A stretch of DNA of 64,000 nucleotides, from the NCBI RefSeq assembly GCF_001545035.1, contig NZ_FCOJ02000010.1, positions 1-64,000 on the forward strand, given 5' to 3'. Origin of the DNA: Caballeronia glebae (GTDB lineage Bacteria > Pseudomonadota > Gammaproteobacteria > Burkholderiales > Burkholderiaceae). The notes under the pieces are model-generated. The model was not told where the DNA came from. It made no database searches and saw only the letters and a program-made list of their open reading frames with translations. Of this stretch, positions 7,309-16,059 are shown in pieces; position 1 is the stretch's first letter; each line of letters starts with the position of its first letter. Made by a program: the position numbers and the translations under genes.

Positions 7309-8304
7309 GTGCAATACCGCAAATTCGGCAACACCGGTCTCACCGTTTCGCGTCTCACGCTCGGCACGATGACCTTCGGCCTGCAAACCGAGGAAGACGT
7401 GTCGCGCAGCATCATGGACCGGGCGGCGGACGCGGGCGTCAATTTCATCGACACGGCGAACGTCTACCCGCTCGGCAGCGGGCACGATCTCGCGGGCCGC
7501 ACCGAGGAAATCGTCGGCCGCTGGCTCAAGGGCCGGCGCGACAACTACATTCTCGCGACCAAGGCCGTGCATGAAATGGGGCCGCTCGCGTGGCACAAGG
7601 GCGCATCGCGCAAACATCTGCTCGACGCGATCGACGCGTCGCTCAAACGGCTGAATACCGATTACGTCGATCTCTATCAGCTTCACAACGACGATCACGA
7701 CACGCCGCTCGACGAGATGCTCGAAGCGCTCGACACCATCGTGCGGCAAGGCAAGGTGCGCTATATCGGCGTGTCGAATTTTCTGGCGTACCGGCTCGCG
7801 CGCGCACTCGGCCGCGCGGATGTGTTGCACGCCGCGCGCTTCGTGTCGGTGCAGCCGCGCTATAACCTGCTCTTTCGTCAGATCGAGCGCGAATTGCTGC
7901 CGCTCGCGACCGAAGAAGGACTCGCCGTCATTCCATACAATCCGCTCGCGGGCGGACTGTTGACGGGCAAGCACAGTTACGATGCCGGCCCGAGCGAGGG
8001 ACGCTTCACCGGCGCGGTCGGCAAGGCGGGCGCGATGTACACGCAGCGCTACTGGCACGAGCGCGAGTTTCACACCATCGAGCAGATCAACGAGATCGTT
8101 GCGCCGACCGGACGCTCGCTCGCGAGCACCGCGCTCGCGTGGGTGCTGGCGAATCCCGCGGTGACTTCGGCGATCATCGGCGCGAGCCGGCCCGATCAGT
8201 TGAACGAGACGCTCGCGGCCGTCAACCAGCCGATCGATCCCGAAATCAAGGCGAAGCTCGACGAGGCGACGGCCGAGTACCGCTTCGGCGACGCGTTGCG
8301 CTAA
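7309..8304 (+). CDS. Aldo/keto reductase
   Basis: A 331-residue NADPH-dependent oxidoreductase with a TIM-barrel fold, from the branch that includes YajO and other plant-type aldo/keto reductases. The catalytic tetrad is visible: Asp in FIDTANVYPLG with the nearby Tyr, Lys in ATKAVHEMG and His in YQLHNDD. The C-terminal cofactor segment includes SAIIGASRPDQL. I chose GTG 7309 because CTGGAG stands seven bases upstream and VQYRKFGNTG is the usual start. The longer ORF from 7258 lacks a ribosome site. The stop overlaps that of the convergent rarD by four bases. The substrate is not predictable. Confidence 0.9.
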   Translation: MQYRKFGNTGLTVSRLTLGTMTFGLQTEEDVSRSIMDRAADAGVNFIDTANVYPLGSGHDLAGRTEEIVGRWLKGRRDNYILATKAVHEMGPLAWHKGASRKHLLDAIDASLKRLNTDYVDLYQLHNDDHDTPLDEMLEALDTIVRQGKVRYIGVSNFLAYRLARALGRADVLHAARFVSVQPRYNLLFRQIERELLPLATEEGLAVIPYNPLAGGLLTGKHSYDAGPSEGRFTGAVGKAGAMYTQRYWHEREFHTIEQINEIVAPTGRSLASTALAWVLANPAVTSAIIGASRPDQLNETLAAVNQPIDPEIKAKLDEATAEYRFGDALR

Positions 8305-9182
8305 TTCTTAAGGCGCGAGCCGCGCGCGCGATACACGCCTTCGAGCGAGTAGATCGCGAGCGCGGCCCAGATCGCGCCGTAGCCGATCAACTGATCGTGC
8401 CCAAAGAATTCGTGATAGATCACGACGCCGATCAGCAATTGCAGCGACGGCGTGATGTACTGAATGAGCCCGAGCATCGATAGCGGAATGCGCCGCGCGC
8501 CCGCCGCGAAAAGCAGCAGCGGCACCGCGGTCACGGGCCCCGCGGCCGCGAGCAGCAGTTTCACGCCGAGCGAGCCATGCTCGAAACCGCTGCCGCCGTG
8601 CGAATTCAGGAAGAAGAGATACAAGAGCGCGACGGGACACAGCAGCATGGTTTCGAGCGTGAGCCCTTCGAGCGCGCCGAGCGACGCGGTCTTGCGCAAA
8701 AGCCCGTAGCCGCCGAAGGTCAGCGCGAGCGCGAGGCTGATCCACGGCGGCGCGCCGTTCACCCACGTCAGCCACGCGACGCCCGCCGCGGCGATCGTCA
8801 CCGCGAGCCACTGCACGGGCCGCAGCCGCTCGTGCAGAAACGCCATGCCGAACAGCACGTTGACAAGCGGATTGATGAAGTAGCCGAGACTCGCCTCGAC
8901 GATGCGCCCGTCGTTCACCGCCCAGATATAGATGCCCCAGTTCGCCGAGAGCAGCACGGCGCTCGCGGCGAAGCGCGCGAGCAGACGCTTGTCGCGCAGA
9001 ACCGGGCCAAGCCATTTCCACTGACGACGCACGGTCATGACGATCAGCAAAAACGCCATCGACCACGCCATGCGATGCGCGAGCATTTCGACCGCGCCGA
9101 TCGAATGCAAGGCCTTGAAGTAGATCGGAAAAAGGCCCCAGATGGCAAAGGCCGCGAATGCGTAGACGACGCCTGGATTCAT
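8301..9182 (-). CDS. rarD: RarD-type EamA-family transporter
   Basis: A 293-residue integral membrane protein with ten predicted helices in two EamA repeats. It begins GVVYAFAAFAIWGLFPIYFK, the signature of RarD proteins, and contains NWGIYIWAVNDG and FINPLVNVLFG as in the E. coli protein. Transport is of an unknown small metabolite. The ATG at 9182 is the family start. An upstream in-frame start at 9215 would add 11 residues. It converges on the aldo/keto reductase gene with a 4-base overlap of the two stop codons, so neither has its own terminator there. Confidence 0.9.
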   Translation of the reverse strand: MNPGVVYAFAAFAIWGLFPIYFKALHSIGAVEMLAHRMAWSMAFLLIVMTVRRQWKWLGPVLRDKRLLARFAASAVLLSANWGIYIWAVNDGRIVEASLGYFINPLVNVLFGMAFLHERLRPVQWLAVTIAAAGVAWLTWVNGAPPWISLALALTFGGYGLLRKTASLGALEGLTLETMLLCPVALLYLFFLNSHGGSGFEHGSLGVKLLLAAAGPVTAVPLLLFAAGARRIPLSMLGLIQYITPSLQLLIGVVIYHEFFGHDQLIGYGAIWAALAIYSLEGVYRARGSRLKN

Positions 9183-9478
9183 TGTTCGATGCGTAGAGCG
9201 GATACGGCCCCGCACGAACGATCGGCTCGTTCGCTCGCGCCTGCTCGCCGTGTCGACGGAAAGCGATCCGCAAGGATTGGAAGCCGGATTTTAGTCGACG
9301 CGCGGGGTTCGGCTCCAGCGGCGCGCGCACGATTGCCCGATTGCTGCAATTTCGCAGCGAACCCTTGGACGAATTCTTGCTCGAACCCTGACCGCGACAG
9401 CCGTCCGAAGCACCGTGCCAGCAGCATGGCCCGCTTCGCGACGGCAATTCGTCCTTTCGCTTGTCTCACTGGTCGCTA

Positions 9479-10534
9479 ATGAATAACCACACTGACCATC
9501 AGAGTTTTTTCCATATCCTGCTGTGCGCCGTGACGCTCGCGCTCGGGTGGGTGCTGCTGCCGTTTTTCGGCGCGATCTTCTGGGGCGCGATTCTCGCCAT
9601 CCTGTTCCAGCCGATGCAGCGTTACCTCGCCGCGCGCTTCGGCAAGCGCCGCAATCTCGCCGCGCTGACGACGCTCGCCGCCGCGATCCTCATTGTCATC
9701 ATTCCGGTGGCGATCGTCGCGGTGACGCTCGTGCAGGAAATCGCCCTCGTCTATGCGCGGATCAAGAGCGGCGAGCTGAATTTCGGGCTTTATTTTCAGC
9801 ACGTCTTGCATGCGCTGCCGGCGTCGGCGCAGCAACTGCTCGGTCGTTACGGGCTCGACGACATCGGCGGCGTGCAGCGCAGGCTGATGGAAGGCGCGTC
9901 GCAGATCAGCCAGTTCGCCGCGACGCAGGCGCTGTCGATCGGGCAGAACACGTTTCAGTTCGTCGTCAGCTTCGGCGTGATGCTCTATCTCGTATTCTTT
10001 TTGCTGCGCGATGGCGGAGAGATCGGCCGGCGCATCCGCCGCGCGATTCCGCTCGATCCCGAACCGAAGCAGCATCTGATCGCGAAATTCACCACGGTGG
10101 TGCGCGCGACGGTCAAGGGGAACATCGCGGTTGCGGCCGTGCAGGGATTGCTGGGCGGGCTGATTTTCTGGATTCTCGGGATCGGCGGCTCGTTGCTGTG
10201 GGGCGTGCTGATGGCGTTTCTTTCGCTCTTGCCCGCAGTCGGCGCGGCGATCGTGTGGGTGCCCGCCGCGCTCTACTTCTTCATGACGGGGGAGATCGTC
10301 AAGGGCCTGATTCTCGTCGTGTTCTGCGTCGTGGTGATCGGGCTCGTCGATAACGTGCTGCGGCCGATTCTCGTCGGCAAGGATACGAAAATGCCCGACT
10401 GGGTCGTGCTCATTTCGACGCTCGGCGGAATGGCGCTCTTCGGCATCAACGGGTTCGTGATCGGGCCGCTGGTCGCGGCGCTGTTCATGGCGAGCTGGGA
10501 TTTGTTCTCGCAGGACGAGGCGAGCAAGCGGTAG
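9479..10534 (+). CDS. AI-2E family transporter (YdiK/PerM-like)
   Basis: A 351-residue membrane protein with about eight hydrophobic helices. A long central amphipathic segment (about residues 65-150) is typical of the AI-2 exporter/permease superfamily. Conserved features are DNVLRPILVGK and a C-terminal LGGMALFGINGFVIGPLVAALF stretch. The family includes TqsA (AI-2 release) and sodium/proton antiporters, so the substrate is uncertain. ATG 9479 is preferred over an in-frame TTG at 9461. A bidirectional terminator separates it from the convergent spoVR-like gene. Confidence 0.85.
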   Translation: MNNHTDHQSFFHILLCAVTLALGWVLLPFFGAIFWGAILAILFQPMQRYLAARFGKRRNLAALTTLAAAILIVIIPVAIVAVTLVQEIALVYARIKSGELNFGLYFQHVLHALPASAQQLLGRYGLDDIGGVQRRLMEGASQISQFAATQALSIGQNTFQFVVSFGVMLYLVFFLLRDGGEIGRRIRRAIPLDPEPKQHLIAKFTTVVRATVKGNIAVAAVQGLLGGLIFWILGIGGSLLWGVLMAFLSLLPAVGAAIVWVPAALYFFMTGEIVKGLILVVFCVVVIGLVDNVLRPILVGKDTKMPDWVVLISTLGGMALFGINGFVIGPLVAALFMASWDLFSQDEASKR

Positions 10535-10548
10535 CCGTCAACGCGCAC

Positions 10549-10582
10549 AAAAAACCGGCTCTGATTCAGAGCCGGTTTTCGT
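10549..10582. terminator. Bidirectional intrinsic terminator
   Basis: A perfect 13-bp stem (10551-10563 with 10567-10579) is built from AAAACCGGCTCTG and its complement, with a tiny loop. The A-run on the left and T-run on the right let it work for both the AI-2E family gene (plus) and the spoVR-like gene (minus). Confidence 0.8.
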
Positions 10583-10599
10583 TTGAAGCATGAGCTTGG

Positions 10600-12123
10600 T
10601 CAGCGCGTATTCGGTGCCACATATCGGCATTCGAAGCGCTTCCTCACCGTCCCGTTCTCATCGACGCTTTCGACATAAACGTCGAATTGCCACAAGCGCG
10701 CCATGTGCTTGAGCACTTCGTCGCTGTCGTTCGCGAGATGGCGGTTGTCGGTCATGAAATGCCGCAGCGTAAGACTGCGGTCGCCGCGCGTGTTCACCGA
10801 ATACACCTGAATATTCGGCTCGCGATGATGGATGTCGTACTGCCGCGACAGCGCCTGGCGCACATAGCGATATCCGCTGCCGTCGTGAATGGCCGACACT
10901 TCGAGCGCGTCACGCATGTCGTCGTCGAGAATCGAGAACAGACGCATCTCCCGAATCAGGTGCGGCGACAAATACTGCGCGATGAAGCTCTCGTCCTTGA
11001 AGTTGCGCATCGCGTAGTGCAAGGACTCCAGCCAGTCGCTGCCGGCGAGTTCCGGGAACCACTCGCGGTCCTCGTCCGTCGGGTTTTCGCAGATGCGGCG
11101 AATGTCGCTCATCATCGAAAAGCCGAGCGCGTACGGATTGATGCCGCTGTAATACGGCTTTGTCACCGGCGGCTGATACACGACGTTCGAATGCGAGTGC
11201 AGGAACTCCATCATGAAGCTGTCTTCGAGACGGCCTTCGTTGTAGAGCGTGTTCAGGAGCGTGTAGTGCCAGAACGTGGCCCAGCCTTCGTTCATGACCT
11301 GCGTTTGCCGCTGCGGATAAAAATACTGCCCGATCTTGCGCACGATACGGATAACTTCCCGCTCCCACGGTTCGAGCAACGGCGCATTTTTCTCCGCGAA
11401 GTACAGCAGATTCTCCTGCGGTTCCGGCGGATACCGGCTTTCGGTTTCCTCCGGCGAAGGATCTTTGCCCTTGGGCAGCGTGCGCCACAGTTCGTTGACC
11501 TGCGATTGCAGATACGCTTCGCGCTCGCGACGCATCGCCGCTTCCTTCGCGAGCGAGAGTTTTTGCGGCCGCTTGTACCGGTCGACGCCGTAATTCATCA
11601 GCGCGTGGCACGAATCGAGCAGTTCCTCGACGCGATCGAGGCCAAAGCGCTCCTCGCACTCCGCGATGTAATTCTTCGCGTAGACGAGGTAATCGATGAT
11701 CGCGTGCGCGTCCGTCCAGAGCCGGAAGAGATAATTGCCCTTGAAAAACGAGTTGTGCCCGTAGGCCGCGTGAGCGATCACGAGCGCCTGCATCGTCATG
11801 GTGTTTTCTTCCATGAGATACGCGATGCAAGGATTCGAATTGATGACGATTTCGTACGCGAGGCCCATCTGCCCACGCCGATAGCCTTTCTCGGTCGCGA
11901 GAAAGTGCTTGCCGAACGACCAGTGCCGATAATTCACCGGCATGCCGACGGACGCGTAAGCGTCCATCATCTGCTCGGAACTGATGATTTCCAGTTGAAT
12001 CGGATAGGTGTCGAGGCCGTAACGGTTCGCGACGCGTGAAATCTCGGCGTCGTATTCTTCGATGAGCTCGACGGTCCAGTCCGACGGGCACGGCAGCGGT
12101 CGCCGTTTCTCCGAAACATTCAT
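10600..12123 (-). CDS. SpoVR/YcgB family protein
   Basis: A 507-residue cytoplasmic protein of the SpoVR family (E. coli YcgB), the third gene of the prkA-yeaH-spoVR operon. Conserved family sequences are GLDTYPIQLEIISSEQMMDAY, the H-rich HAAYGHNSFFKGNYLF segment and NEGWATFWHYTLL. In non-sporulating bacteria the three genes are co-expressed in stationary phase and nutrient stress. Recent work links SpoVR with YeaH in peptidoglycan-related physiology, but its chemistry is unclear. I chose ATG 12123 because GAGGAAGG stands just upstream. An in-frame ATG at 12267 overlaps the yeaH stop (ATGA) and would add 48 polar, acidic residues. Either start is possible. Confidence 0.88.
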   Translation of the reverse strand: MNVSEKRRPLPCPSDWTVELIEEYDAEISRVANRYGLDTYPIQLEIISSEQMMDAYASVGMPVNYRHWSFGKHFLATEKGYRRGQMGLAYEIVINSNPCIAYLMEENTMTMQALVIAHAAYGHNSFFKGNYLFRLWTDAHAIIDYLVYAKNYIAECEERFGLDRVEELLDSCHALMNYGVDRYKRPQKLSLAKEAAMRREREAYLQSQVNELWRTLPKGKDPSPEETESRYPPEPQENLLYFAEKNAPLLEPWEREVIRIVRKIGQYFYPQRQTQVMNEGWATFWHYTLLNTLYNEGRLEDSFMMEFLHSHSNVVYQPPVTKPYYSGINPYALGFSMMSDIRRICENPTDEDREWFPELAGSDWLESLHYAMRNFKDESFIAQYLSPHLIREMRLFSILDDDMRDALEVSAIHDGSGYRYVRQALSRQYDIHHREPNIQVYSVNTRGDRSLTLRHFMTDNRHLANDSDEVLKHMARLWQFDVYVESVDENGTVRKRFECRYVAPNTR

Positions 12124-12263
12124 TCTGCCTTCCTCGTGCGCCTCGTCTGCCTTCGCGGACGCCTTGCGTTGCTGGGCTTCTGGTTCGAGCTGGGAATCGG
12201 CACTACTATCGTCCGCGCCTTCCAGCGGGTACCCGCGCGTCTCTTCATGCGAATGCCGCTTCG

Positions 12264-13529
12264 TCATGCGGCCGCCTGCTGTTTCTCGAACAGCTCACGG
12301 AATACCGGATAGATGTCCGCGGCCGAATCGACTTTCTTCATCGCGAGTTCGGGCGCGCCCATCGCAAGCTGAGCATACTCCAGCCAGAGATTTTGCTCCT
12401 CCGGCGCAACTTGAATATAGGCAAAATACCGGACCTTCGGCAGGATGTCTTCCGCGAGCAGCTTGCGGCACTTCGGGGAATCGTCCGTCCAGTTGTCGCC
12501 GTCCGACGCCTGCGCGCCGTAAATGTTCCATTCACTCGGCGAATAGCGCTCGTCCATGATCTTCTTCATGAGTTCGAGCGCGCTCGACACCACCGTGCCG
12601 CCGCTTTCCGTCGAATGGAAGAACGTGTCTTCGTCGACTTCCTCGGCGCGCGTATGGTGCCGGATGAACACCACTTCGATCTTCTCGTAGTTCCGCTGCA
12701 GGAACAGGTACAAGAGAATGAAGAAGCGCTTGGACAGATCCTTGCGTTGCTCGTCCATCGAGCCGGAGACGTCCATCAGACAGAACATCACGGCCTTGCT
12801 CGAAGGCGTAGGCTGCTTCACGCGATTGATGTAGCGCAAATCGAACGGATCGATGAACGGAATGCGCGTGATCCGGCCCTGCATGATGACGATATCGGCT
12901 TCGAGCCGCGCGATGTCTTCCGGATCGGCGTTCTCGTCCTTCAACTGTTCGAGCTGACGCTCCATCTCGCGCAACTGCGAGGCGAGCGGCCAGCCGAGCG
13001 CGATGCGTCGTCCGAGCGCGCTGCGCAGCGATCTCACCACGTCGATGTTGTTCGGCGTGCCTTCGGCCGCCCAGCCCGCGCGCACGTTCTTCCAAGTTGG
13101 CACGGCGAGCAGTTGCGTTTTGACGAGGCGCGGCAGTTCGAGGTCGTCGAAGAAGTACTGCATGAATTCTTCGCGCGACAGTTCGAAAACGAAATCGTCC
13201 TGCCCTTCTCCCTCGTTGCTCGCGCTCTTGCCACCGCCGCCCGCGCCGCCGGGCGGACGCGGAATCTTGTCGCCGCGTATGTAGTCGGCGTTGCCCGGAT
13301 GGACGAACTCGCGTTTGCCGCCCGGTCCGTGACGGAACGAGGGCTCGGAGATGTCCTTCTTGGGAATGGTGATGCTCTGGGTGCTTTGAATGTCTTTGAT
13401 ACTGCGATCGCGCACCGCGTCGGAAACCGCGCGGCGAATGAAACCCTTGACGCGTCGCAGGAAGCGCTCGCGATTGGCGATGCTCTTGTTCTTGCCGGCT
13501 AACCTGCGGTCGATGATTTGGTGCAGCAC
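12264..13529 (-). CDS. yeaH: YeaH/YhbH family protein (DUF444, VWA-like)
   Basis: A 421-residue member of DUF444, the constant partner of PrkA kinase. The N-terminus is basic (RRLAGKNKSIANRERFLRR) and is followed by the PKKDISEPSF motif and a Gly-rich linker (about residues 92-105). The C-terminal half is a von Willebrand factor A-like domain with a metal-ion site: DVSGSM at 253-258, the Thr of ESGGT and the Asp of SDGDN. Such a domain suggests a protein-binding adaptor. It follows prkA after a 199-base gap with an imperfect hairpin and precedes spoVR. The family is induced by nitrogen starvation and stationary phase in enterobacteria. Confidence 0.92.
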   Translation of the reverse strand: MLHQIIDRRLAGKNKSIANRERFLRRVKGFIRRAVSDAVRDRSIKDIQSTQSITIPKKDISEPSFRHGPGGKREFVHPGNADYIRGDKIPRPPGGAGGGGKSASNEGEGQDDFVFELSREEFMQYFFDDLELPRLVKTQLLAVPTWKNVRAGWAAEGTPNNIDVVRSLRSALGRRIALGWPLASQLREMERQLEQLKDENADPEDIARLEADIVIMQGRITRIPFIDPFDLRYINRVKQPTPSSKAVMFCLMDVSGSMDEQRKDLSKRFFILLYLFLQRNYEKIEVVFIRHHTRAEEVDEDTFFHSTESGGTVVSSALELMKKIMDERYSPSEWNIYGAQASDGDNWTDDSPKCRKLLAEDILPKVRYFAYIQVAPEEQNLWLEYAQLAMGAPELAMKKVDSAADIYPVFRELFEKQQAAA

Positions 13530-13679
13530 ATCCAGTCTCCCGCGTTATTGGCGAGGGGCGAGGCGCTGCGCGAAGCTTCGACTGGCCGCAGCGTCTCTGT
13601 CTCGCAAACTGTCCACTGTGCGGTCCGGTTGCAATTCACGCGCCCGGGCCGCCCGGACATTCCTGACTATCGCTTTGCG

Positions 13680-13716
13680 CGGGACCGGAGCCGGACGCTT
13701 CGTGCGCCGGTTCCCG
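13680..13716 (-). other. Intercistronic hairpin between prkA and yeaH
   Basis: Just downstream of the prkA stop, CGGGAACCGG pairs imperfectly with CCGGTCCCG (one bulged base) around a loop of about 18 bases. No U-run follows, so it is not a standard terminator. It could protect the 3' end of prkA mRNA or weaken expression of the two distal genes. It is a structural prediction by eye only. Confidence 0.35.
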
Positions 13717-13728
13717 TCTTGCCTCACA

Positions 13729-15651
13729 TCACGACGACTTGCGCACGCGCAGATACCAGTCGCACAGGAGCCGGACCTGCTTCGGCGTGTAGCCCTTCGC
13801 GACCATCCGATTAACGAAGTCCTCGTGCTTGCGTTGCTCTTCGGCCGATCCTTTCGCGTTGAACGAAATGACCGGGAGAAGTTCTTCGGTGTTGGAGAAC
13901 ATCTTCTTCTCGATCACCACGCGCAGCTTCTCGTAGCTGATCCACGCGGGATTCTTGCCGCCATTGGCCGCACGCGCGCGCAACACGAAGTTCACGATCT
14001 CGTTGCGGAAGTCCTTCGGGTTGCTGATGCCCGCGGGCTTCTCAATCTTCTCCAGTTCGGCGTTCAGCGCCGAGCGATCGAAGCTCTCGCCGGTGTCGTG
14101 ATCGCGGAATTCCTGATCCTGAATCCAGAAGTCCGCATACGTCACATAGCGGTCGAAGATGTTCTGTCCATACTCCGAATACGACTCCAGATAAGCCGTC
14201 TGGATCTCCTTGCCGATGAACTCGGCGTAGCGCGAAGCCAGCACGTCCTTGATGAACGACAGATACTTCTGCTCCGTTTCCGGCGGGAACTGCTCGCGCT
14301 CGATCTGTTGTTCGAGCACGTACATGAGATGCACCGGGTTCGCCGCGACTTCGCTCGAATCGAAGTTGAACACGCGCGACAGGATCTTGAACGCGAAGCG
14401 CGTGGACACGCCCGTCATGCCTTCGTCGACACCCGCGTAATCGCGATACTCCTGGTACGACTTCGCCTTCGGGTCCGTGTCCTTCAGGTTCTCACCGTCG
14501 TAGACCTGCATCTTCGAAAAGAGGCTGGAGTTCTCCGGTTCGTGCAGACGCGTGAGCACGGCCATCTGCGCCATCATCTTGAGCGTGCCCGGTGCGCAAA
14601 CCGCCTCGGCGAGGGACGAATTGCGCAGGAGCTTCTCGTAGATCTTGATCTCTTCGCCGTAGCGCAGGCAGTACGGCACCTTCACGACGAAGATACGGTC
14701 GAGCAGCGCTTCGTTGTTCTTGTTGTTGCGAAACGCCTTCCACTCCGACTCGTTCGAGTGCGCGAGGATCACGCCGTCGAAGGGAATCGCACCGAAGCCT
14801 TCCGTGCCCTTGAAGTTGCCTTCCTGGGTCGCGGTGAGCAGCGGGTGCAGCACCTTGATCGGTGCCTTGAACATTTCGACGAATTCCAGCAAGCCCTGAT
14901 TGGCGAGGCACAGGCCGCCGGAATAGCTGTACGCGTCGGCGTCGTCCTGCGAATAGGTTTCGAGCTTGCGGATATCCACCTTGCCGACGAGCGACGAGAT
15001 GTCCTGATTGTTCTCATCGCCCGGCTCGGTTTTCGCAATGCCGATCTGACGAAGAATGGAGGGATAACGGCGCACCACGCGGAACTTGCGAATGTCGCCG
15101 TTGTACTCGTGCAGGCGCTTCACGGCCCACGGCGAGAGGATGCTCTTGAGATAGCGGCGCGGAATGCCGTACTGCTCTTCGAGCACCGGACCGTCTTCGT
15201 CGTAATCGAAGACGCCGAGCGGTGATTCGTTGACGGGCGAGCCCTTGATCGAATAGAAGGGCACGCGTTCCATGAGTTGTTTCAGTCGTTCGGCGATCGA
15301 CGACTTGCCGCCGCCCACGGGACCCAGCAGATACAGGATCTGCTTCTTTTCTTCCAGACCTTGTGCCGCGTGCCGGAAGTACGACACGACGTTCTCGATC
15401 ACTTCCTCCATTCCGTAGAACTCGCGGAATGCCGGATACACCTTGATGACCTTGTTCGCAAACACACGCGATAAACGCGGATCGAGACGAGTGTCGACCA
15501 TCTCCGGTTCCCCGATGGCCGTCAACATGCGTTCGCCCGCTGTTGCATATGTGGCAGGATCTTCTTTGCAGAGCGCGAGATACTCTTCGAGCGAGAATTC
15601 CTCCTCGCGAGTTTTTTCGAAGCGGGTCGCGAAACTGCTGTAGATATCCAT
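13729..15651 (-). CDS. prkA: PrkA-family serine protein kinase / AAA+ ATPase
   Basis: A 640-residue cytoplasmic protein. The N-terminal AAA-like domain carries a Walker A motif GPVGGGKSS at about 110-118. The C-terminal part is the PrkA kinase-like domain with helix-rich segments such as YLSFIKDVLASRYAEFIG. The protein was described as a serine kinase in Bacillus. Later work on the Bacillus protein supports an AAA+ protease activity, so the molecular role is open. It leads the prkA-yeaH-spoVR operon. The ribosome site GAGGAGGT is very strong and fits high expression. The 408-bp upstream gap is AT-rich next to the gene, but no clear promoter hexamers were recognised. Confidence 0.93.
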   Translation of the reverse strand: MDIYSSFATRFEKTREEEFSLEEYLALCKEDPATYATAGERMLTAIGEPEMVDTRLDPRLSRVFANKVIKVYPAFREFYGMEEVIENVVSYFRHAAQGLEEKKQILYLLGPVGGGKSSIAERLKQLMERVPFYSIKGSPVNESPLGVFDYDEDGPVLEEQYGIPRRYLKSILSPWAVKRLHEYNGDIRKFRVVRRYPSILRQIGIAKTEPGDENNQDISSLVGKVDIRKLETYSQDDADAYSYSGGLCLANQGLLEFVEMFKAPIKVLHPLLTATQEGNFKGTEGFGAIPFDGVILAHSNESEWKAFRNNKNNEALLDRIFVVKVPYCLRYGEEIKIYEKLLRNSSLAEAVCAPGTLKMMAQMAVLTRLHEPENSSLFSKMQVYDGENLKDTDPKAKSYQEYRDYAGVDEGMTGVSTRFAFKILSRVFNFDSSEVAANPVHLMYVLEQQIEREQFPPETEQKYLSFIKDVLASRYAEFIGKEIQTAYLESYSEYGQNIFDRYVTYADFWIQDQEFRDHDTGESFDRSALNAELEKIEKPAGISNPKDFRNEIVNFVLRARAANGGKNPAWISYEKLRVVIEKKMFSNTEELLPVISFNAKGSAEEQRKHEDFVNRMVAKGYTPKQVRLLCDWYLRVRKSS

Positions 15652-16059
15652 GCTACCTCCTCGCCGAAGTCAGAAAGCTATGTCGTGCGCAACGCGCGTA
15701 ATCGAAACGACATCGCTTGAAATCATCCTAAACCCTTTCGAATTTTTTTTCACGCACTTGCGTTGTTCATTTGCTTCGAAGAATTCCTAGGTTGGTGAGT
15801 TATTTTCGTTCACCTACAATCCTCATCCCAATGTCGCTATCCTCATGCTCGACATGGTCTTTGCCTGTTCGGTTCCCCGCGCTCTTTGCTACTTATCTAC
15901 TGCTTCTGTCCGCCAATGCGACGTGCGCCTCACATGCGCGCGTTGATCATCGCCTGCTGCATGAATACGTGCGCGCGCGCTCATAAGATGCATAAGCCGA
16001 TAACCTCGATGCGCGTGCGACATCATCAATAATCGTTCCCGATGAATCGCGTTCGCGCA
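15652..16059. other. 408-bp intergenic region upstream of prkA
   Basis: This gap is noticeably more AT-rich than its neighbours, with an A/T run around 15741-15750. It should carry the prkA promoter, but no confident -10/-35 or -24/-12 pair was found. Short ORFs exist (for example a plus-strand one of 71 codons from 15771) but lack ribosome sites and GC-rich third positions, so none is annotated. No terminator for the upstream hydratase gene is evident. Confidence 0.5.

Noticed and set aside
10687..12039. A 450-codon plus-strand frame opposite the SpoVR gene
   Set aside because: Shadow frame with Arg/His/Val bias and no ribosome site.
13390..15225. A 611-codon plus-strand frame opposite prkA
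   Set aside because: Antisense artefact over a clearly coding minus-strand gene with Walker A motif and strong ribosome site.
15771..15986. A 71-codon plus-strand ORF upstream of prkA with a hydrophobic stretch
   Set aside because: No ribosome site, atypical third-position bases for this genome, and no recognisable similarity. It lies in the presumed prkA promoter region.
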